Under the pieces are notes generated by a model. That model was given only the letters and a program-made list of their open reading frames with translations. It did not search any database and was not told where the DNA came from. Of a stretch of 5,389 nt of DNA, positions 1 through 5,389 are shown piece after piece. The stretch spans positions 1 through 5,389 of the forward strand of contig JAFDVT010000470.1 in the NCBI GenBank assembly GCA_018268875.1, in the 5' to 3' direction. Each line of letters opens with the position of its first letter. Position 1 is the first letter of the stretch. The DNA is from Acidobacteriota bacterium. Lineage in GTDB: Bacteria; Acidobacteriota; Terriglobia; Bryobacterales; Bryobacteraceae. The position numbers and the translations under genes are program-made.

Positions 1-53
1 GCCACCGCGGCCGCGGCGGCGGTCGTAGCCGAAAAGAATGTGCGTCGGTTCAT
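1..53 (-). CDS. Start of a Tat-exported protein (partial, runs off the left edge)
   Basis: Reading leftwards from an ATG at 53-51, the frame gives MNRRTFFSATTAAAAAV and stays open to the window edge. The Asn-Arg-Arg-Thr-Phe-Phe core followed by a Thr/Ala-rich hydrophobic stretch matches the twin-arginine signal pattern (S/T-R-R-x-F-L-K), so the product is probably folded in the cytoplasm and exported by the Tat system. The gene starts 14 bases after the aminotransferase stop on the same strand, which suggests co-transcription. No convincing Shine-Dalgarno sequence precedes the ATG, so translational coupling or leaderless-style initiation is possible. Only 17 complete codons are visible, so the mature protein cannot be identified. 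In acidobacterial and planctomycetal genomes, signals of this style often precede Gfo/Idh/MocA-type oxidoreductases, which would suit a sugar locus, but that is a guess from context. The call rests on the motif and position alone. Confidence 0.6.
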   Translation of the reverse strand, partial: MNRRTFFSATTAAAAAV

Positions 54-67
54 CGCACGCGATTTTA

Positions 68-1198
68 TCATCGGGCCATATAAAACGCGCGGATGCGCGC
101 GGCGACATGCTCGATGTCCGCGTCCGCCAATTCCGGGTGCACCGGGATCGCCAGAGTCTCCGCCGCCGCCTGCTCGCTCACCGGGAAGTCCCCGGCGCGG
201 TAGCCGAGGTACGCAAAACAGGTCTGCAGATGCAGGGGAATCGGATAGTAAATCTCGCAGCCGATCTGCTGTTCGGTCAACGCCTGCTTCAGCGCGTCGC
301 GATTCTCGGCGCGGATCACGAACTGGTTGTGCACGTGCCTCGTGCTGTGCGATTCGACGTTCGGAGTCCGTACCTGCGGACAGTCGCGCAACAGTTGCCG
401 GTACAGGTCGGCATTGCGTTGGCGAGCTTCGGTCCACTGGTCCAGGTACCTCAGCTTCACCGAAAGTACAGCCGCTTGCAGCGCGTCGAGGCGCGAGTTC
501 CAACCGACGGTGTCGTGGACGTAGCGTGTGTGCCCGCCGTGCACGCGAATCGCCCGTAGCGTGTGCGCCGCCGCATCGTCCGGCGTCGTCACCATGCCCG
601 CGTCGCCGAACGCACCCAGGTTCTTGCCGGGATAAAAGCTGAAGCACGCGGCCTCGCCGATCGACCCGGCGCGACGTCCTTTGTATTCCGCGCCGATGCT
701 TTGCGCCGCGTCTTCAATCACCGGAATGCCGCGCGATTTTGCGATCTCCAGAATCGGATCCATGTCGGCGCACTGTCCATAGAGATGCACCGGCAGAATC
801 GCTTTGATCTTTCCGGCATGGCGGTCCAGCGCCTCTTCGACGTTCGCCGGATCCATGTTGAACGAGGACGGTTCAATATCGCAAAACACCGGTTCCGCGC
901 CGCTGTGGACGATATAACCGGCCGTCGCAAAAAACGAATACGGCACCGTCAACACGGCATCGCCCTTGCCGACGCCGAATGCTTTCAACGCCAGCAGAAT
1001 CGCGTCCGAACCCGAGGCGCATCCCACCGCGTGCTTCACCTGGCTGTACTCCGCGATCTGCCGTTCAAAGGTCGCGACAGGCTCGCCCAGCACGAACGTC
1101 TGCCCGTCGCAAATCCGTGTGATCGCCTCCGTCACTTCCTCTCGGATGTGCGCGTACTGCGCTTTCAGGTCCAGCAAAGCAACCGGCTTGTTGGGCAT
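68..1198 (-). CDS. DegT/DnrJ/EryC1/StrS-family PLP-dependent sugar aminotransferase
   Basis: This 376-residue protein is full length for the family, which transfers an amino group, usually from glutamate, to a keto-sugar nucleotide in the cytoplasm. All main PLP landmarks are present: Ser-Gly-Ser at 62-64 for phosphate binding, Asp163 and Gln166 in EDAAQ (Asp163 should pair with the pyridine nitrogen), Ser187 in FSF, and the Schiff-base lysine Lys192 in PGKNLG. GWNSRLD (232-238) and YPIPLHLQ (318-325), followed by a GDFPVSE-type segment and PEL near the C-terminus, are typical of the branch containing WbpE/WlbC and related 3-amino-sugar enzymes. The exact sugar cannot be fixed from sequence alone. 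The ATG at 1198 lies 5 bases after the stop of the upstream HTH gene, with no clear Shine-Dalgarno sequence, so translation is probably coupled. A Tat-signal gene follows 14 bases downstream. The enzyme likely supplies an amino-sugar precursor for a surface polysaccharide or glycoconjugate. The family call is firm; the pathway is inferred. Confidence 0.95.
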   Translation of the reverse strand: MPNKPVALLDLKAQYAHIREEVTEAITRICDGQTFVLGEPVATFERQIAEYSQVKHAVGCASGSDAILLALKAFGVGKGDAVLTVPYSFFATAGYIVHSGAEPVFCDIEPSSFNMDPANVEEALDRHAGKIKAILPVHLYGQCADMDPILEIAKSRGIPVIEDAAQSIGAEYKGRRAGSIGEAACFSFYPGKNLGAFGDAGMVTTPDDAAAHTLRAIRVHGGHTRYVHDTVGWNSRLDALQAAVLSVKLRYLDQWTEARQRNADLYRQLLRDCPQVRTPNVESHSTRHVHNQFVIRAENRDALKQALTEQQIGCEIYYPIPLHLQTCFAYLGYRAGDFPVSEQAAAETLAIPVHPELADADIEHVAARIRAFYMAR

Positions 1199-1203
1199 AA
1201 AAA

Positions 1204-1695
1204 TTATCGTTGCGGCAGCTTGGCCACGAACTCCTCGTAATCGTTGGCGATGGTTTGCGACAGCTCAAACAGGCGCGTCAACAGCGTTTCCGGCGTGTCG
1301 AACGCGATGCGGATTTCGCCCGGCGCGATGGAGACGCCATCCGGCAGCGAAGGCACAACCGCGACTGGCGCGGGCGCGATCTTCACGCGCTTTGCCTTGG
1401 CAATCCGCCTCGCTTCCGCAAGCTTTTCGTGAACCCGAACGCGGCGGCGCTCTTCGTAATGAAAGTCCTCGCCCGCCGCGATGGCTTCGAGATTCGACAC
1501 AAAAATGTGACGGTCCACAAGGCCCGTGCGGCCCACCTGATAGCCGCCCATGCGAGCCAGGATCTGATTGGCGCGCCGCCGCCGTACCTGAAACATACGT
1601 TCGACAGTGGCGCGGTCGATCACCGGTGCGGGAAAGCCGCGGAGCTCCTCCATGATCTCCGCCAGGCGTGGGAACCACGATGGTTTTGCTGGCAA
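1204..1695 (-). CDS. Small predicted helix-turn-helix protein of unknown function
   Basis: I do not recognise a named family. From the chosen TTG start the protein has 163 residues. Residues about 22-50 (PAPVIDRATVERMF, then QVRRRRANQILARMGGYQ) look like a helix-turn-helix: a short helix after Asp27, a turn at the Val37 region, then an Arg-rich second helix. GRTGLVDR follows and could be a wing. A basic helical stretch (about 76-105, many Arg/Lys/Glu) leads to a C-terminal part (about 117-163) with LPDGVSIAPGEIRIAF and an amphipathic helix. No signal peptide or membrane segment is visible, so it should be cytoplasmic. The frame stays open up to a TTG at 1746, but codons upstream of about 1680 have much lower third-position GC than the body of the gene, so I prefer TTG 1695. 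An ATG at 1653 with a close upstream GGAG is the other candidate. It is the first gene of the aminotransferase operon and divergent from the lyase, so a local transcription regulator is plausible but unproven. Confidence 0.72.
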   Translation of the reverse strand: MPAKPSWFPRLAEIMEELRGFPAPVIDRATVERMFQVRRRRANQILARMGGYQVGRTGLVDRHIFVSNLEAIAAGEDFHYEERRRVRVHEKLAEARRIAKAKRVKIAPAPVAVVPSLPDGVSIAPGEIRIAFDTPETLLTRLFELSQTIANDYEEFVAKLPQR

Positions 1696-1705
1696 ATTCC
1701 ATGCT
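1689..1705 (+). promoter_or_regulatory. Possible sigma-54-type (-24/-12) promoter for the lyase gene
   Basis: The sequence CTGGCAAATTCCATGCT has GG at 1691-1692 and GC at 1703-1704, exactly the GG-N10-GC spacing of sigma-54 promoters. The flanking TGGCA and TGCT match the consensus (YTGGCACGRNNNTTGCW), with mismatches in the middle. Transcription would start near 1716, leaving a leader of about 39 bases before the preferred lyase start at 1755. The element sits in the low-GC gap between the divergent genes. No enhancer-binding activator or rpoN gene is in the window, so this may be coincidence. Confidence 0.3.
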
Positions 1706-1735
1706 AGCAACCAGCCCGCCGCCCCATGGGAAAAT

Positions 1736-1740
1736 GGAGG
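1736..1740 (+). promoter_or_regulatory. Candidate Shine-Dalgarno sequence (GGAGG) for the lyase gene
   Basis: GGAGG is the only strong anti-16S complement near the lyase start. It lies 14 bases before the ATG at 1755, longer than the usual 5-10 bases but still possible. It lies inside the reading frame if the ATG at 1734 is used, so it cannot serve that start. This argues mildly for 1755. Confidence 0.4.
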
Positions 1741-1754
1741 ATTCAATTTGCGAA

Positions 1755-3638
1755 ATGGCCAATCGAAGCGCCGGCGAAATCTTTTTGCGAATCCAGCAGG
1801 AAGCGGGCAACCTCACCCAGTTGATCTGGAAGCCGCGCCTCGGTTCCTCGGTGGACGTCCCGCGTCTGGACTTGCCCGACGCCGTGTGGGCCGCGCGCCG
1901 CGTCAAAGGCTCGTTGTACGCGCTGGAAGTCGAACGTATCGCCAACGACATCCAGTCGAATCGCTTTCAACTGGCCGGTTATCCGCCGCTCGACCTCGGC
2001 AAGGGCACGAACATCGAATGGCGCCGCGATTACTTTCACAATCGGACTTCGGCCCTCGATTACTTCCGCCTGGTCAAGCCCGGGGACTTCGCCACCGTCG
2101 GCGACGCCCATGCCATCTGGCTGCTCAACCGCCATCAGCATCTGGTGCTGCTCGCGCAAGCCGCGGAGATCACCGGCGCCGTGTCCTATACCGAGACCAT
2201 CGTGCGCCATCTCGAATCGTGGTGGGAACAGAACCCGCATGAACGCGGCATCAACTGGGCGATGCCGTCCGAAGCCGCGATGCGCGCGCTGTCGTGGATC
2301 TGGGTGTTCCACATCGTCGGCAAGCGCTTTCCCGCGCCGTTTCGCCACAAACTGCTGAACGGCATTTACCGTCACGGCTGCTTTCTGGCCAATAATCTTT
2401 CGATCCACACATCGCCCAACACGCGGCTGCTGGCCGAGGCTGTGGCACTGCATGCGATCGGCGCTTTGTTCCCGCAGTTCCCCCGCGCGCAACGCTGGAA
2501 GGCGCATGGACGCGAGGTGGTTCGCAAACAGATGGAGTTCCAGGTGCGCGCCGACGGGTCGCACTTTGAACAGTCCAACCACATGCACGTCTACGCGATG
2601 GACATGTTCCTGTTTCACCTGGCCATCGAAACCGACGCGCCGTTGTGGTTCAAGGACCGTCTGGGCAAAATGGCCGCCTACCTTGACGCGTTGCTCGGCC
2701 AGGAGCGCAAAGCGCCCATGTTCGGCGACGAGGACGGCGGGCGATTCTTCCATCCCTACGCGACGCCCGTCGAATGTTATGGCCGTGCGTCGCTCGCCAC
2801 GGCGTCGCTGCTGCTCGATCAGCGCGGCGTGGGAACCGAATACGGCTTTGAGGAAGCGGACGTGTTTGAACAAGCGATCTGGTGGCTCAGTTCGCGCTTG
2901 CTACGCCAACTCAGCCGGCCTCGCGACGCCCGCGGTGGCGACCTGCAATTCACCGATTCGGGCGTGACCTCGGCCAGCCGCGACGATCTTTCGGTGATCT
3001 TCAAATGGGGCGGTTTCGGCTACGGCTACGCCGGTCATTCGCATTCGGATGCCCTGTCCATCACCGCGCGCTACGGCGGCGAGGAACTGCTGATCGACGC
3101 GGGAACCTTCACCTTGCTCGAACCCGCGGCGGATCGCGAATGGTTCCGCTCCACCGCCGCTCACAACACGGTTCGTGTCGATGGCATGAACCAGGCTCAC
3201 GCCGCAGGTCCCGAGCGCTGGGACAACAAGCCCAAAGTGACGCACACCGACGCCTGGACCGCGTCCGTCAGCTACAACGGCATCACGCACAAGCGCAATG
3301 TGAACCTGTTCCGCGCCGGCCTCATGATCGTCACCGACGAGATCGAAGGCCCGTCGTCCACAGGCGAGCATTTCATCGAACAGTTCTGGCGCACCGGCCT
3401 CGAAGTCCGCATGTTGACGCCGTCGTGTTTCGCGTTGGGCAAGCGTGTACGTTTGCACCTGCAACCAGGCACTTCGCGCGATTGGGAAGTCGGCGGCGAG
3501 TTCGGTTGGCGGTCGCGTTTGTACGGCTCGAAAGAAGCTTGCACTGTCGTTCGAGCCTCGCTGCGCACGTCCAGTCTGCCGGTGAAAGTGGTCGCCGTGA
3601 TCGACCTCAACGGCGCCTACGACGAATGGCCCTTGTAA
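1755..3638 (+). CDS. Heparinase II/III-family polysaccharide lyase
   Basis: A protein of 627 residues from the ATG at 1755 with the two-part layout of heparinase II/III and alginate lyase-like enzymes: an N-terminal helical toroid (about 1-340) and a C-terminal beta-sandwich (about 375-590). These enzymes cleave uronic-acid-containing polysaccharides by beta-elimination. Visible active-site motifs are SPNTRLLAEA (Asn222), FEQSN followed by HVY (His278, Tyr280), GHSHSDALS (His428, His430) and STAAHNTVRVDG (His470). In NTRL, the position after Asn-Thr is Arg224, where I recall His in many relatives. No signal peptide is seen from this start, so the protein is cytoplasmic or exported by another route. 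Its N-terminus, MANRSAGEIFLRIQQEAGN, resembles lyases encoded in exopolysaccharide clusters. ATGs at 1734 and 1668 are alternatives; the region before about 1734 lies in the divergent gene's territory. The gene overlaps the convergent RND gene by 22 bases. The family is certain; the substrate is unknown. Confidence 0.92.
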   Translation: MANRSAGEIFLRIQQEAGNLTQLIWKPRLGSSVDVPRLDLPDAVWAARRVKGSLYALEVERIANDIQSNRFQLAGYPPLDLGKGTNIEWRRDYFHNRTSALDYFRLVKPGDFATVGDAHAIWLLNRHQHLVLLAQAAEITGAVSYTETIVRHLESWWEQNPHERGINWAMPSEAAMRALSWIWVFHIVGKRFPAPFRHKLLNGIYRHGCFLANNLSIHTSPNTRLLAEAVALHAIGALFPQFPRAQRWKAHGREVVRKQMEFQVRADGSHFEQSNHMHVYAMDMFLFHLAIETDAPLWFKDRLGKMAAYLDALLGQERKAPMFGDEDGGRFFHPYATPVECYGRASLATASLLLDQRGVGTEYGFEEADVFEQAIWWLSSRLLRQLSRPRDARGGDLQFTDSGVTSASRDDLSVIFKWGGFGYGYAGHSHSDALSITARYGGEELLIDAGTFTLLEPAADREWFRSTAAHNTVRVDGMNQAHAAGPERWDNKPKVTHTDAWTASVSYNGITHKRNVNLFRAGLMIVTDEIEGPSSTGEHFIEQFWRTGLEVRMLTPSCFALGKRVRLHLQPGTSRDWEVGGEFGWRSRLYGSKEACTVVRASLRTSSLPVKVVAVIDLNGAYDEWPL

Positions 3639-5389
3639 GAATCGCTCAGCGTATTGAGCACCGGCAGCACCAGCAGCGTCAGGATCGTCGACGTCACCAA
3701 TCCGCCGATCACCACGGTCGCCACCGGCCGTTGGACCTCCGCTCCGGTACCCGTTGATAGCGCCATCGGCAGGAACCCGAGGCTCGCGACCGTCGCCGTC
3801 ATCAACACCGGTCGCAATCGCACCAGCGCGCCTTCAAGCGTCGCGTCCACCACGCTCAACCCGCGCTTGCGAAGGTCGCCGATAAAGCTCAGCATCACGA
3901 CGCCGTTCAGCACCGCGACGCCTGATACCGCAATGAATCCAACGCCCGCGCTGATCGAAAACGGCATGTCGCGAACCAGCAGCGCCAGCACGCCGCCGGT
4001 CGCCGCGAACGGCACGCCGCTGAACACCAGTACCGCCGGCCGAAGCGCGCCGAACGTCACGTACAGCATCAGCAAAATCAACGCGAACGTCACCGGCACG
4101 GCAATCAGCAGACGCTTGCGTCCGCTATCCAGATGTTCCGCCGTACCCGTCCATTCGATGCGATAGCCAGGCGGAGCCGCCGCCACCGCGCCGCGAGCCT
4201 CTTCCACAAATGAACCGATGTCGCGATCGCGAACATTCATCTCCACCGAAATCCTCTGCTGCCCGTTTTCCCGAGCGATTTCCGCCGGACCTTCCTCGCG
4301 TTCGAACTTCGCCAACTGGCCCAGCAGTAGGTTCTGTCCGCCCGGCGCGCGCACCGGAAGCTTCGCCAAATCCTCCGCCGTTCCCCGTGATGCATCCGCA
4401 AAACGAACCACCAGGTCGACCCGCTTGAACCCTTCGAGCACGACTGACGCTTTGGCCCCGGCGATCGCCGTCTGGATCACCTCCTGCACTTCCGCGACGT
4501 TCAATCCATGCCGCGCAATGGCTTCGCGATCGATGTGTACGCTCAACGTCGGCAAGCCCGCAAGCTGCTGCACCTTGACGTCGCGCGCGCCGCGTATGGG
4601 CTTTGCCGCCGCCGCCACCGCGTTGCCGAGGCGCGTCAATTGCGCCGGATCGTCGCCAAAAATCTTCACCGTCACATCGGCCCGCGCGCCCGCCCCTTCG
4701 ATCAGTTCCAGCATCCGGTACTTGATCGGTTGCGAGAATCCAAACGTCAGCCCCGGGAACTTGCTGGCCGCCGCCTCGATGCGCGAAATCAGTTCGGCCT
4801 TCTTTCCCGGCCCCGCCCACTGCGCCTCCGGCTTCAGCATGATGAACGTGTCCACCAGGTCGGGACCCATCGGGTCCGTCGCGATCTCCGGCCGTCCGAT
4901 CCGCCCCACAATCGACGAGATTTCGGGGATCTTCATCAGTTCCTGTTCGAGCATCGTCGCCTGGCGAATCGTCTCGTTGAGCGACACGCTTTTCGGGCGA
5001 ACCTGGTTCATCGCAATCGCGCCTTCGTCGAGTTCGGGAATGAATTCGGACCCCAGCACGCCGAACCCCGCCACGCCGATCAGCACGAACACCATTGCCG
5101 CAATCACCGGCGGCCACGGGTTCGCCAACAGCCATCGCAACGCCGGTTCGTACTGTTTGCGAAGCCATTCGAGCGCCGCGTTATGCCGCTCCGCGCGATC
5201 CTTCAGGAACAGCGCCGACAACGCGGGCACCAGCGTAAGACTCAATATCAACGCCGCCGAAAGCGCCAGAATCACTGTGAACGCCATCGGACGGAACGTC
5301 TTGCCTTCCAATCCGGCCAGCGCCAGCACCGGCAGGTACGCGGCGATGATGATCATCTCGCCGAATTGGCTGGCCTCGCGAACCTCGAC
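3617..5389 (-). CDS. czcA: CzcA-type heavy-metal RND efflux pump, C-terminal part (partial, 5' end beyond the window)
   Basis: The frame is open from the right edge to a TAG at 3617-3619, giving the last 590 residues of a protein normally about 1040 long; roughly 450 N-terminal residues lie outside. It is the inner-membrane, proton-driven subunit of a tripartite pump exporting divalent metal ions. Numbering from the internal Met at 5356, the visible parts are: end of TM5 (1-16), EGKTFRPMAF, TM6 (26-51), TM7 (83-102), GSEFIPELDEG (102-112), a large periplasmic part (about 103-412) with DPMGPDLVDTFIMLKP and KIFGDD, then TM8-TM12 (about 414-568) with SISAGVGFIAVSGVAVLNG and STGTGAEVQRPVATVVIGG. 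These follow CzcA closely. The three methionines that bind Cu/Ag in CusA are not at the matching places, so Co/Zn/Cd/Ni-type substrates are more likely, though specificity also depends on TM4, which is outside. ELIEGAGARADV is two residues longer than the usual ELISGVRSDV. The partner membrane-fusion (CzcB) and outer-membrane (CzcC) genes would be upstream, to the right. Confidence 0.96.
   Translation of the reverse strand, partial: VEVREASQFGEMIIIAAYLPVLALAGLEGKTFRPMAFTVILALSAALILSLTLVPALSALFLKDRAERHNAALEWLRKQYEPALRWLLANPWPPVIAAMVFVLIGVAGFGVLGSEFIPELDEGAIAMNQVRPKSVSLNETIRQATMLEQELMKIPEISSIVGRIGRPEIATDPMGPDLVDTFIMLKPEAQWAGPGKKAELISRIEAAASKFPGLTFGFSQPIKYRMLELIEGAGARADVTVKIFGDDPAQLTRLGNAVAAAAKPIRGARDVKVQQLAGLPTLSVHIDREAIARHGLNVAEVQEVIQTAIAGAKASVVLEGFKRVDLVVRFADASRGTAEDLAKLPVRAPGGQNLLLGQLAKFEREEGPAEIARENGQQRISVEMNVRDRDIGSFVEEARGAVAAAPPGYRIEWTGTAEHLDSGRKRLLIAVPVTFALILLMLYVTFGALRPAVLVFSGVPFAATGGVLALLVRDMPFSISAGVGFIAVSGVAVLNGVVMLSFIGDLRKRGLSVVDATLEGALVRLRPVLMTATVASLGFLPMALSTGTGAEVQRPVATVVIGGLVTSTILTLLVLPVLNTLSDSYKGHSS

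Noticed and set aside
7..14. GCGGCCGC palindrome at the left edge
   Set aside because: It is explained by alanine codons (GCC/GCG) in the signal peptide of the partial gene; no other structure is attached.
1747..1850. Sigma-70 promoter for the minus-strand operon
   Set aside because: I looked for TTGACA/TATAAT-like pairs upstream of the HTH gene; TTGGCC and A/T-rich bits exist, but no pair with 16-18 base spacing was convincing.
1265..1951. Minus-strand frame of 228 codons spanning the divergent region
   Set aside because: It covers both the HTH gene and the lyase start in other frames. Its Arg/Gly/Pro-rich translation has no recognisable domain, though it contains an ATG at 1702.
1743..2873. 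Long minus-strand open frame of 376 codons opposite the lyase
   Set aside because: It lies entirely antisense to a convincing lyase with all family motifs, and its Arg/Val/Gly-rich translation matches nothing. Long antisense frames are expected where third positions are mostly G or C.
3644..3659. Small hairpin GCTCA-GCGTAT-TGAGC just after the lyase stop, as a possible terminator
   Set aside because: Only a 5-6 base stem, with no T-run after it on either strand, and it sits inside the pump coding sequence. Too weak to call a rho-independent terminator.
2882..3757. Plus-strand open frame of 291 codons overlapping the lyase and pump ends
   Set aside because: Arg/His-rich low-complexity translation in a shifted frame of the lyase, running on antisense to the pump; no start context or domain.
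4125..5168. Minus-strand open frame of 347 codons inside the pump gene
   Set aside because: Shifted frame of the pump with Gly/Arg-rich translation; the pump frame carries every RND motif.

Overview
The window is GC-rich, tightly packed bacterial chromosomal DNA with four clear genes and the first 53 bases of a fifth. There is no RNA gene, mobile element, CRISPR array or intergenic stretch over about 100 bases. The gene types (a Tat-secreted protein start, a heparinase II/III-type lyase, a WbpE/WlbC-type sugar aminotransferase, a small HTH protein of a poorly described type) and the weak ribosome binding sites suggest a soil or freshwater bacterium such as an Acidobacteriota member. Planctomycetota or Verrucomicrobiota are possible. 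This assignment is inferred from gene style, since no marker gene is present.

Layout, left to right. On the minus strand, reading leftwards, three genes form a probable operon: a small helix-turn-helix-like protein (about 1695 to 1204), a PLP-dependent DegT/DnrJ/EryC1/StrS sugar aminotransferase (1198 to 68) and the start of a protein with a twin-arginine signal (53 to beyond the left edge). The gaps are 5 and 14 bases. Divergent from this operon, on the plus strand, is a heparinase II/III-family polysaccharide lyase (about 1755 to 3638). Convergent with the lyase and overlapping its last 22 bases is the C-terminal 590 residues of a CzcA-type heavy-metal RND efflux pump (3617 to beyond the right edge).

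How the genes may work together. The aminotransferase makes an amino-sugar nucleotide precursor, and the lyase family cuts uronic-acid-containing polysaccharides. Together they suggest a surface or exopolysaccharide locus, with the HTH protein as a candidate local regulator in the roughly 60-base divergent promoter region. That region has a GG-N10-GC element resembling a sigma-54 promoter facing the lyase, a separated inverted repeat and a GGAGG sequence. The metal pump appears to be the end of an unrelated resistance operon that meets the locus tail to tail.

No wholly new system is evident. The points most worth checking are the divergent control region, the HTH family, and an Arg where I expect a conserved His in the lyase active-site region.
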